A stretch of DNA of 64,000 nt from Paenibacillus flagellatus (GTDB lineage: Bacteria > Bacillota > Bacilli > Paenibacillales > NBRC-103111). Both the position numbers and the translations under genes were made by a program. The notes beneath the pieces are model-generated. The model worked only from the letters and a program-made list of their open reading frames with translations. It made no database searches and was not told the origin of the DNA. Positions 34,730-42,304 of this stretch are shown one piece after another. The stretch is taken from positions 124,001-188,000 of the forward strand of contig NZ_QJVJ01000001.1 of the NCBI RefSeq assembly GCF_003217775.1, read 5' to 3'. The stretch's first letter is position 1, and each line of letters starts with the position of its first letter.

Positions 34730-35812
34730 CTACGCTCCATGGATCGTCACCGTCCCCATCGTCGGGATTTGCTCCGTGCCGAGCGTCAAGTTGTTACCCG
34801 AGCCGTTGATCTTCGTGGCCGTAACGTCATCGACACCGTCGACGCCGAGGATGCGCGCCTCGATCTGACTGACCCGGACGACGAGCTGCGTTTCGTCCTT
34901 CCACGCCTGCCGGAGTGACAGCAAATAATCGCTGACGGCCTGCTGGATGTCACCCTCGACCTGTCCAATCGTAATGCCGCTCGCCAGCGTGACCGTCGTC
35001 TCGACGTTGACCGTGAGCGCCGCAACAGCCGCGATCGTCACGCTATGGCCGATCGGTGCGAGCCCGACGCCCTCCCCGCTGTTTACGACCGGGTCGATCA
35101 TCGTCTGCACGTCGTTGACCAGCTGCGCGGACGGAACAGTAAAGTCACTGGCGATCAACGTTGCCTTGACCGTCCCACCCCCCTGCCACGCCGGGAAGAC
35201 TTTGACACCGCCGACGCCCGGGATCTCGTCGAATTTCCGTTTGTAATCGGCAATGTTGCCGCCGAATGGCTGCTCATTGATCGCGGACAAGTACCGACTC
35301 CGCAGCGCGGCGTCCGTCTCCTCGTCTTCGCCGGGTACGAGCACATCCGCCAGCTCCGCGCGAGAGAGCCCCGGCACGTAATCGATCGGGAGCAGCGTAC
35401 CGAATACCGTATTGCCGACCGTGCCGGCCGTTTCGGCCTCCATCTCAAATTGTCCAGTCGCCAGCTTCTTCACCGTGACGAAGGTGACGCTCCCGATCGA
35501 AAAGCGGCTGCCGAGCGGCACGTCGACCGGCGCGTTTGCGGCACCGAAGAATAGCCCTTTCCGCTTTGCTTTGGTCGCCGGCTCCCGGTTGATCCCATAC
35601 TCAGCAGTCCGGCGTTCCAGGTACTCCCCCGTCGCGGTGTCCGCAAAGGACAGGTTCATGTTCGAGTCGAGCTCCATATACATCAGCGCCAGTTCGGCGG
35701 CCGCCGGCGCCAGCGCGTCGTATATGATACCGCCCTCGCGCTTGTCCACGCTGTTTGGGACGCGGTCAAGCATGCGCTTGAGAATTGCGGCATAGGTTAG
35801 ATGCTCGTACAT
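34730..35812 (-). CDS. baseplate J-like protein (XkdT)
   Basis: A 360-residue protein with the gpJ/gp47 fold: an N-terminal region (YAAILKRMLDRVPNSVDKRE) and later GTVKATLIASDFTVPS and GVGLAPIGHSVTIAA. Baseplate J makes the wedge ring that links the tube-sheath to the fibre arms. The order XkdS-XkdT-XkdU is conserved here. Confidence 0.93.
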   Translation of the reverse strand: MYEHLTYAAILKRMLDRVPNSVDKREGGIIYDALAPAAAELALMYMELDSNMNLSFADTATGEYLERRTAEYGINREPATKAKRKGLFFGAANAPVDVPLGSRFSIGSVTFVTVKKLATGQFEMEAETAGTVGNTVFGTLLPIDYVPGLSRAELADVLVPGEDEETDAALRSRYLSAINEQPFGGNIADYKRKFDEIPGVGGVKVFPAWQGGGTVKATLIASDFTVPSAQLVNDVQTMIDPVVNSGEGVGLAPIGHSVTIAAVAALTVNVETTVTLASGITIGQVEGDIQQAVSDYLLSLRQAWKDETQLVVRVSQIEARILGVDGVDDVTATKINGSGNNLTLGTEQIPTMGTVTIHGA

Positions 35813-35813
35813 G

Positions 35814-36209
35814 CTACACCTCCGTCGTCATCTTGAAATTGCCGAATTGCGTCACGACCGTGAAGGTAGCCGTCAGCGCGTCGCCGTTCGTCGTGATCTC
35901 CATACCCTCGATCGCTCGAATGCGGTCGTCGACGAGCAGCGCCTCCTTGATCCGGCGTCCAACGATCGACCTCGCGACGCCTGGATCCGCGCCGAGCGCT
36001 TCGTTTAGCTCGTGGCCGTAGTTGCCGCTGTAGATCGTGTGCTCGAACCGGTTCGTCTGCAGCACCTTGAATACGGCCTGTTTCATGGCTTCGAGGCCGT
36101 CGACCTGCCCGACGATCCGGTTCCCGACGATCGCATACGTCCGGGTCGGCTGCTGCCGCACGTCCGCCCCCGTCGCAATCGTCGCTTTTATACCGCCCTG
36201 TGGGAGCAT
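35814..36209 (-). CDS. XkdS-like baseplate wedge protein (DUF2634)
   Basis: A 131-residue protein starting MLPQGGIKATIATGADVRQQ. TYAIVGNRIVGQVDGLEAM and FEHTIYSGNYGHELNEALG are the gp25/DUF2634 lysozyme-like wedge signatures. The ATG at 36209 is behind AAGGGTGGGGA. The stop is two bases from baseplate J. Confidence 0.86.
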   Translation of the reverse strand: MLPQGGIKATIATGADVRQQPTRTYAIVGNRIVGQVDGLEAMKQAVFKVLQTNRFEHTIYSGNYGHELNEALGADPGVARSIVGRRIKEALLVDDRIRAIEGMEITTNGDALTATFTVVTQFGNFKMTTEV

Positions 36210-36210
36210 G

Positions 36211-36522
36211 CTACGTCCCCACCCTTCCGAGGATGAAATATTGTGTCCCACCTTGCACCCGGAGCAGCGCGACGCCCTCGCCCACCGCCAGCGCCTTCCG
36301 GATGACGATTTCCTGCGGGCCGCTTGTCGTGCTGACCGTGACCTTGTATTCCGTCAGCTCCTCCGGGACAATCAAAAAATCCTCCGGAAGCGTGAGTCGT
36401 TGATCGACGTTCACTTCGAGAGGATTTGTCTTGGTCACCGTGCCGTATTGGACAATAACCGGCCGCGTCGCATCGACAGCACCGACACCGGCCTGCTTGA
36501 TCGCTTCGACAAGTCTCTTCAT
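36211..36522 (-). CDS. XkdR-like phage protein (DUF2577)
   Basis: A 103-residue protein: MKRLVEAIKQAGVGAVDATRP, then TNPLEVNVDQRLTLPEDFLI. These fit the DUF2577 family that always sits between XkdQ and XkdS. It overlaps XkdQ by four bases (ATGA). It is a structural baseplate or tube-end protein of unproven function. Confidence 0.85.
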   Translation of the reverse strand: MKRLVEAIKQAGVGAVDATRPVIVQYGTVTKTNPLEVNVDQRLTLPEDFLIVPEELTEYKVTVSTTSGPQEIVIRKALAVGEGVALLRVQGGTQYFILGRVGT

Positions 36523-37493
36523 CCGTACACCTTCAATTCCAATTCCATGGTATGGTCAGCCCCTTCGAACTTGTGGATGCACTCATCGACGAGGCAATAC
36601 TGCAAAAGGCCAAACTCCGCGATATCGACGATGATGTAGCTGCCGGCCCGGACCCGCAAGTCGCCGATCGCCTCGAGTCGAAACGTCCGCGTCTCCCGGT
36701 TTTTCAGCTCGATCAGATTGTTCATGGCCTCGATGATCTGCGCCTCGTTCATGTTCTCGTCCGCCTTTTGGTACAGCTGCAGCAGCCCCCACCGCGCAAT
36801 CGTGGACGAATCTTGCGTGATGTACAAGTCCCGGCGTCCGGTCTTCTTATTGTCCTGGACGATCATGATCCGATTGTACGAGTCCGAATCGATCGACCGG
36901 GTATGCTTGTAGTCAAATAACAGGCTGCGGTCGCCGATTACGACATCGAGCGCCATGTCCTCCACGTTGCGCAGCGTCAGCGACCCGAAATCGTCGTACA
37001 GGACAAAGTTCTGTTGGGTCGCGGTCAGCGTCAAGTCGAGCGCCTTGCACGCGATGTCGAGCAGCTTGGAGCCGTCCTCGACCATGGCCGGGATCGCGTA
37101 ACCGGTGTCCGCCAGCTCTCCAACCGTCAGACCGAAGTCGCTTGCAATCTTCCGGATGATCTCTGTGGCCGTCGTATTCTGGAATACGTACGTGTCCGAT
37201 GTCATCATATAACGCATCTGATCGTAGGCCGTGATTGTGACCTCTTCGTCCTTGCCGGTATCCACGCCGAAGATGTAGCCATAGAAGACGTCCCGGTCGT
37301 CCACCCGGACCCGTACGACGTCCCCCGGGTTGTACGCGAAATACCGGCTTTCGTACAGCCCGCCTTTCACGAATGAGAGCGTCAGGCTACCTGCCTTGCC
37401 GATCCGGGCCGTCCGCCACGTGAAGCCCGGGACCAACCCGGACAGGTCCCATACGTTGCCGTCTCGGTTGTCGATTGATATTTCTACACGCAA
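36519..37493 (-). CDS. XkdQ/YqbQ-like tail hub protein (late control D fold)
   Basis: A 324-residue protein beginning MRVEISIDNRDGNVWDLSGL, with VRVDDRDVFYGYIFGVDTGK and SLLFDYKHTRSIDSDSYNR. These match the gpD/gp27-type hub family that closes the tail tube and forms the spike platform. Downstream of LysM/XkdP as in PBSX. Confidence 0.9.
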   Translation of the reverse strand: MRVEISIDNRDGNVWDLSGLVPGFTWRTARIGKAGSLTLSFVKGGLYESRYFAYNPGDVVRVRVDDRDVFYGYIFGVDTGKDEEVTITAYDQMRYMMTSDTYVFQNTTATEIIRKIASDFGLTVGELADTGYAIPAMVEDGSKLLDIACKALDLTLTATQQNFVLYDDFGSLTLRNVEDMALDVVIGDRSLLFDYKHTRSIDSDSYNRIMIVQDNKKTGRRDLYITQDSSTIARWGLLQLYQKADENMNEAQIIEAMNNLIELKNRETRTFRLEAIGDLRVRAGSYIIVDIAEFGLLQYCLVDECIHKFEGADHTMELELKVYG

Positions 37494-37506
37494 GGCGCTT
37501 CACCCC

Positions 37507-38265
37507 CTAGTTGGCCGGCAGCTTGATGACCCGGCCGGGCGCCAGCTGCTTCATCTCCGCGTCCGTGATCCCGTTGAGCGCCAGAATGTCTTTGTACCGG
37601 GAGCTGTCCGTGTTATAAAAGCGCATGGCGACATTTATCAGGTTATCGCCCGGCTGCAGCGTGTACGTCTCCGGTCGGACCCGCTCGTCCAGGCGCTCGT
37701 TCGGACGCGTGTACAGGATCGTCTTCCCGTCTTCTTGTACGACGTCGTACCGGCGCGCCGCATAGAAGCGATATTCCTTCAGCGCAAGTTCGTATTCGAT
37801 GTCGCCCGGGCTGCCCGCGACTTCCCTCCATTCGAATTTCTCGATGGACGCGGGGATGTTGATGTCATGTACTTCGCGCTCTTGCTGCGCAAGGCTTGTA
37901 GCTGCAAAGTAGCCGACATAAATAAAGCGAATCGGTCGCTTTGTATGCATCCAACTTCGTAATTTATTCACGTACCACATTGGTTCTTTTAGGTTCACGC
38001 CATCAATAACGAGGGAATTATTCACTGGAAAAAAGCTCTTGAAGCTTATCTCCATGAGTTGCGGGCCCTTGATGACATTGATCTCCCCGATGGACTCGTC
38101 CTCTTTTGGAATGGCGTTGATCCCTCCCCCGACGATGTCATACGTCTTCCCGCTCACGCTTTGCCGGACCTCGATCGATTCGGGATTGATCGGGAGGCGG
38201 AAGCCCTCCGCCTCGTTGTTGAAGCTCAACCGTATCGCATGGATATTCTCATACCTAGTTGCCAT
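37507..38265 (-). CDS. LysM-domain tail protein (XkdP-like)
   Basis: A 252-residue protein with a beta-rich N-terminal part (VRQSVSGKTYDIVGGGINAI) and a C-terminal LysM motif (YTLQPGDNLINVAMRFYNTD, then ILALNGITDAEMKQLAPG). LysM proteins of this position join the tape measure end to the baseplate hub. It overlaps the tape-measure gene by 11 bases. A stretch around 37.9-38.0 kb is AT-richer than its surroundings. Confidence 0.91.
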   Translation of the reverse strand: MATRYENIHAIRLSFNNEAEGFRLPINPESIEVRQSVSGKTYDIVGGGINAIPKEDESIGEINVIKGPQLMEISFKSFFPVNNSLVIDGVNLKEPMWYVNKLRSWMHTKRPIRFIYVGYFAATSLAQQEREVHDINIPASIEKFEWREVAGSPGDIEYELALKEYRFYAARRYDVVQEDGKTILYTRPNERLDERVRPETYTLQPGDNLINVAMRFYNTDSSRYKDILALNGITDAEMKQLAPGRVIKLPAN

Positions 38266-40294
38266 ATATCCCCTCCGCTGTAGAAGCGATTTCTGTCACG
38301 ATTCGATCCTCGATTTGACGAATGACATCGTCCAGATCCACGTCATTCCGGATGTCTCCGGTCTGCACGCGTACGACCGGTGTCAAGGTGACGAAATTCT
38401 GGATGTTCCGCATCTCGGACAAGTCGCGTAAGACTTTCAGGTCTTCGCTGGAAATATCGACCTTGTCCTTGATCTTGCCGACCTCGTCGACCCTGTTGAT
38501 ATTGACGTTGTTCTTGTTCCAGTTATCCAAGACGCCGCCGAAATCGGTCGCTTGCTTCACCTTGCCGACGAGGTTCGCGCCGGCCTTGTATCCGTAGTCG
38601 AACTCGTTCTTGTAGTCCTTCTGCTCCATCCGGGCGATCGAGACGACCTTTTTGTCGCTGGTCGGCTGCGAGAGCTGGTCCATGATCTTCGAAATCGAGT
38701 CGCTGACCGCGTGGACGTTCGTCTCGTCAAAAAGTGTAAGCTGCTTGATGTCGAAGCCCGGCAGCTTGTTCAAGCCGTCGATAAGCCAGTTAATGCCCTT
38801 CAGAACGGCATTGATCGCCTTGAGCACCGTTGTCATGAACGAGCCCGCGAAATCCTCGGCGCCGCGGATCATCTTCCTGTTCACCTCGAGGAAGAGCATC
38901 GCTAAGTCATAAAACAGTTTTTTGACGGCGTAAACGGGGTCAATGAACAAATTGATCAAAAATTCGGCGAACGATGCGAACAGGTTCCAGGCGATCGCGA
39001 CCTGGTTGTACAGATAAGCGAACAGCACCATAAACGCCCCGAATACTGCGCCGACAATCTGCTCCCCTGTTACTCCGAAACGGGTCAGAACGAACACCAA
39101 TAGACCGATGACCGCAATAATCAGCAGAATCGGCCAGTTGATCGCGAGCCATGCCGCCACCTGTGCGTACAGCGGAGGTAGGGCCGCCCAAAGCTTGGCG
39201 ATAAGGTGGACCGTCAACCAAACGCCGATCATGGCGAGTATGGCCCCGACCGTTGGCCCTAGCCGTTGAATGACGTCACCAAACCAAAGTGCCCCGCGGA
39301 CGAGTAGGCCAAACAAGGTCGCGGTAATTCGCAAGCCCACTTCCAACGCCCTGAAAAATCCGTTAAATCGACCTTCTTTGAAGGACGTGTTCAGTAGTTG
39401 GATTAACGGAAGCAGCCCGCGCATCGCGGCCCCGCCGGCGTCGGCTAGTCCCGATTTCAAATTATTCTTCAGGATCTCCGCCTGCTTGGCCGGGCTCGCG
39501 AGCATCTTTTCGAAAGCGGCCTGTCCCATCTTCTGCTTTTCGAGCAGCTGGTCGAACGCCTTGAGGAACCCGTCGATGTCCCCGGCTTTCCCGAGCTCGT
39601 CGATCTTGAACGCCCGGATGTCCGTCTTCGACATGTTGAACCGCTCGGCCAGCGACACGATGTCGCCGCTCATCGCCTCTTTCAGCGCAAACGCCGCGCC
39701 CTCGAGCCCGTTGCCCGCGCTATCGAAGGCATTGAGACGCTGGGTCAGGTTGTTCAGCTTCTCAAGCTGCTTCGTGTCTTGCGTGGTCGAGAAGAACGAG
39801 AGCGTCCCTTGCAAGGCATCCTTGACGTCCATGCCGGCCTTCAACGCATCCGCCTTGAATTTCTCAAACATGGCCGCCCCGACCTGATCGTCGCCCGTCC
39901 GCGCCTTGAACATGTCCTGCAGCTTCTCCTGCTCCATCGCGCCGCCGATCGTGACTTGGGTGAGCCCCTTTGCTGCTTCAAACCCGAGGTATGCTGCCGC
40001 AAAGCCTTTCACCCGGTCCACAAGACTACTGGTCGCCTTCTCCCCGTCTTTGACGGACTTGTTAAAGGCGTTTTGCGAATGCGTCGACTTGTCGATCGCC
40101 TGCTGGATCTCCGCCTCGGCTGCCGTGATCTTGGAACGGGCTGCGTCGAAGGAACGACCAATATTCGAGTTTCGGTTCGTCGCCGTCTGAAGCTGCTCCA
40201 TGGCGTTCAGCGTTGAATGAAGAGCCTGCGTTATGGCATGCAGCGGGCGCGTGAACGCATCGAACAGCTGCAGCGTGCTTTGAACGGTCGCCAT
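38255..40294 (-). CDS. tail tape measure protein
   Basis: A 679-residue protein, fairly short for its class, predicting a short contractile tail (tape length scales with tail length). The N-terminal half is helical and coiled-coil (ITAAEAEIQQAIDKSTHSQN). The middle (about residues 320-480) holds several hydrophobic segments (LFGLLVRGALWFGDVIQRLG, LLIIAVIGLLVFVLTRFGV) that could insert in the host membrane on ejection. The ATG at 40294 sits behind AAAGGGGGTGG; an ATG at 40330 lies within the terminator of the adjacent moron gene and is rejected. Confidence 0.9.
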   Translation of the reverse strand: MATVQSTLQLFDAFTRPLHAITQALHSTLNAMEQLQTATNRNSNIGRSFDAARSKITAAEAEIQQAIDKSTHSQNAFNKSVKDGEKATSSLVDRVKGFAAAYLGFEAAKGLTQVTIGGAMEQEKLQDMFKARTGDDQVGAAMFEKFKADALKAGMDVKDALQGTLSFFSTTQDTKQLEKLNNLTQRLNAFDSAGNGLEGAAFALKEAMSGDIVSLAERFNMSKTDIRAFKIDELGKAGDIDGFLKAFDQLLEKQKMGQAAFEKMLASPAKQAEILKNNLKSGLADAGGAAMRGLLPLIQLLNTSFKEGRFNGFFRALEVGLRITATLFGLLVRGALWFGDVIQRLGPTVGAILAMIGVWLTVHLIAKLWAALPPLYAQVAAWLAINWPILLIIAVIGLLVFVLTRFGVTGEQIVGAVFGAFMVLFAYLYNQVAIAWNLFASFAEFLINLFIDPVYAVKKLFYDLAMLFLEVNRKMIRGAEDFAGSFMTTVLKAINAVLKGINWLIDGLNKLPGFDIKQLTLFDETNVHAVSDSISKIMDQLSQPTSDKKVVSIARMEQKDYKNEFDYGYKAGANLVGKVKQATDFGGVLDNWNKNNVNINRVDEVGKIKDKVDISSEDLKVLRDLSEMRNIQNFVTLTPVVRVQTGDIRNDVDLDDVIRQIEDRIVTEIASTAEGIYGN

Positions 40295-40315
40295 CTTCCA
40301 CCCCCTTTCCGGCCA

Positions 40316-40340
40316 TGAAAAAGCGCCCAAGTGGGCGCTT
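40316..40340 (-). terminator. terminator of the moron gene
   Basis: Stem AAGCGCCC (40321-40328) and GGGCGCTT (40333-40340) is followed on the minus strand by five T. It overlaps the last stop codon of the stalk-protein gene and lies within the tail operon, where through-transcription is otherwise needed. Confidence 0.75.
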
Positions 40341-41124
40341 ATCCGATGAGTCCGACCTTTTTCAAGTCCTCTATGCTGAAGTAGTTGATCTTGTTGTGCC
40401 GCTTTACCTTGATTCCGTTTGCGGTTGTTTCTCCAGATTCCTTATCCCGCCAGTCGGAGGGCAAATTCAGTCTGGCAAGTTCCTTCAGAACCTCGGTGTC
40501 TTTCTTTGCTATAGGATAAAAGACAAGGTCGTTCCCCTCATATTTGCTATCGACCTGATATACCTTGTAAAGAAAGCCGCCTTGCATCCACCCCTCGCTC
40601 AGTTTTGGCGGTAGAGGCTTGTTTTCCAATTTCGCCATCATGTACGACTCCTCGTCCTCATCCGAGAAAACTCCGAGATTGTTTCCGGCACGGTCAACCG
40701 CTTCGTACATGACGACGCCATCACGGGTAAAGAACCCTGATTCGGTACTCTCCCTGATCTCGACGTCAGGCGTCAAGACACCGCCCTGCGGCAGTCCCGA
40801 GCCCGGTTTTGCGACTGAGCCCGTCGACGTTCCCGGCGCGGCCGGATCGGTGGAACCCGCTTGCTTCGTATCTATTTCAACCCGCTTCAGGTCATCATTC
40901 CATTTGTATTGCACCCCGGTCAAGTCCCCCAGCTTCGCCAACGGGACGTATGTCGAGCCCTCATAGTTCAGAACCGGGTGCTCCGGATCCGCGAATTCCT
41001 TTCCGTTGACAAAGATCGGATAGGAGGCTGCGGTCAAAACGAATTGCTTGATCTGATCGGCGAACACGCTAGACCCAATCGTCAGCGTCACCCCTACAAT
41101 GATTCCTGCGACAAATTTCTTCAA
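40339..41124 (-). CDS. secreted stalk-domain protein inserted in the tail operon (moron)
   Basis: About 261 residues from a TTG start at 41124 behind GGGGAGGAAA. The N-terminus (MKKFVAGIIVGVTLTIGSS) is a signal peptide. A copper-amine-oxidase-type stalk unit follows (FVNGKEFADPEHPVLNYEGS, then YVPLAKLGDLTGVQYKW). The rest is unassigned. Unlike its neighbours it is not a virion gene: it breaks the conserved chaperone-tape-measure order, has its own terminator and an AT-rich leader that may hold a promoter, and resembles host surface proteins. It is probably a lysogenic-conversion gene expressed from the prophage. Confidence 0.76.
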   Translation of the reverse strand: MKKFVAGIIVGVTLTIGSSVFADQIKQFVLTAASYPIFVNGKEFADPEHPVLNYEGSTYVPLAKLGDLTGVQYKWNDDLKRVEIDTKQAGSTDPAAPGTSTGSVAKPGSGLPQGGVLTPDVEIRESTESGFFTRDGVVMYEAVDRAGNNLGVFSDEDEESYMMAKLENKPLPPKLSEGWMQGGFLYKVYQVDSKYEGNDLVFYPIAKKDTEVLKELARLNLPSDWRDKESGETTANGIKVKRHNKINYFSIEDLKKVGLIG

Positions 41125-41207
41125 AGCGATTTCCTCCCCGGCTACCAAAATTTACATCCATATTATCACATCTTTACGCGGGCCGGGGAGAAAAGTCGCA
41201 TTTTGCC

Positions 41208-41387
41208 TTACCTCTTTTTCGGCTTTTTGGCCTGTGCTTGCTTCTCCGCCTTGATGCGGATGTCGATCATGGCGATTAGCATCGCTTTGTGGCGCTGCGG
41301 CAGCTCCGCGAATTCCCACGGCTTGATGCCGAGCTCATGGAGGGCGTAGTAGGCGTAATTCGCCTCCCCGTCGCCCCCCTCGATCAG
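41208..41387 (-). CDS. -1 frame extension of the tail assembly chaperone
   Basis: Downstream of the chaperone stop, the -1 frame is open for 59 codons (LIEGGDGEANYAYYALHELG, then IKPWEFAELPQRHKAMLIAM, ending KKPKKR). It has no start codon of its own near its beginning and begins at the slippery site 41387-41393. Such an extension is the second part (GT-like) of the chaperone in tailed phages. It would be made as a C-terminal fusion of 199 residues at low frequency. Confidence 0.8.
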   Translation of the reverse strand: MIEGGDGEANYAYYALHELGIKPWEFAELPQRHKAMLIAMIDIRIKAEKQAQAKKPKKR

Positions 41388-41806
41388 TTTTTTGCTGCTT
41401 CGATATCCTCGTTGATATCGCGGTCAAAGCCGCTGAGCTCTTGCGTCTTCGTGAGCAAGGCGGCGTATTCGCCGGCAAGCAGCATTTTCCGAAGCAGGAC
41501 CTCAGCGCCCCTAACGCCGTAGGAGTCCTGCAGCGCCGTGTCCTTCAGGTTCGGAAACTGAACGCTCGCCGCGGCCATCTTGGCGATGAATTCCCCTTGG
41601 TCGATTTCTTGGATGGAGGAGCCGCCCGGGCCCTTCTTGACCCGGGTGCAGGCTTTCCGGATCGCCTCCGACTCATCTTGCGTCACCGCGCGCAGCTTCC
41701 ACTCGATCGGTTTGCCATCCTTATCCTTGAACCGCTCGGACACCACGAACGATTCGACGATCTCCGTGGATACGTTTTGCGCGAAAAATGCGGATAATTC
41801 ACTCAT
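41384..41806 (-). CDS. tail assembly chaperone (XkdN-like)
   Basis: A 140-residue protein: MSELSAFFAQNVSTEIVESF, later GEFIAKMAAASVQFPNLKDT and ending NEDIEAAKN. It fits the phage tail-assembly chaperone family found between the tube and tape measure genes (gpG in lambda, XkdN in PBSX). It chaperones the tape measure while the tube polymerises. A minor product extended by 59 residues is made by -1 frameshifting (see 41387-41393). Confidence 0.86.
   Translation of the reverse strand: MSELSAFFAQNVSTEIVESFVVSERFKDKDGKPIEWKLRAVTQDESEAIRKACTRVKKGPGGSSIQEIDQGEFIAKMAAASVQFPNLKDTALQDSYGVRGAEVLLRKMLLAGEYAALLTKTQELSGFDRDINEDIEAAKN
41387..41393 (-). other. A AAA AAC -1 ribosomal frameshift site
   Basis: Zero-frame codons GCA AAA AAC TGA place the heptamer A AAA AAC in the X XXY YYZ phase, one codon before the chaperone stop. 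A small hairpin (AGGCG-N5-CGCCT) lies about 20 bases downstream on the mRNA. The -1 frame is open for 59 codons. Confidence 0.85.
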
Positions 41807-41823
41807 GGTTTATGCCTCCTGGA

Positions 41824-42303
41824 TTAGCCCGAAACGGGCTTTTTGAATGTCTCGGGCAGTTCGACGCCGTCGAAGGTAAAGTCGATATCTTCGTCGAGCG
41901 TTTCGCTTTCCGTATCGAGCTTTGCGATGACGACACTGTCGAGGTTGACGTTTTTCAACACGACCGTCTGTGGGCCGACGCTCGATGTCTGGTCCTCGTT
42001 GGTCACCACGATATCGAAGTACGTATCGATCCCCTTCTCGATATAGTCGTACATGATTTGCCGAAACGTCGACGTGACGTAGTAGATCGTCATCGACCCG
42101 GTACCCGTCCAGCCGGTCGCCTTATGCTGCGTGCCGCGTCGGCCAAGCGTCTTGACCTCGGATTTCTCTTTCTCGATCGTGGCCTCGAGGGACTTGATGT
42201 AGAACATCTCCTCGTTGATAACCTGCCCCGAAGCGGTGGTGATCGTCGCGTACGCGCGGCCTTCTTGGCCGGAAATCGTGTCTTGCGCTCTAAGAAACGA
42301 CAT
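41824..42303 (-). CDS. tail tube protein (XkdM-like)
   Basis: A 159-residue protein: MSFLRAQDTISGQEGRAYAT, TLGRRGTQHKATGWTGTGSM, and FTFDGVELPETFKKPV at the end. These are hallmarks of the XkdM/core-tail family forming the inner tube of contractile tails. It follows the sheath gene by one base. Confidence 0.9.
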   Translation of the reverse strand: MSFLRAQDTISGQEGRAYATITTASGQVINEEMFYIKSLEATIEKEKSEVKTLGRRGTQHKATGWTGTGSMTIYYVTSTFRQIMYDYIEKGIDTYFDIVVTNEDQTSSVGPQTVVLKNVNLDSVVIAKLDTESETLDEDIDFTFDGVELPETFKKPVSG

Positions 42304-42304
42304 G

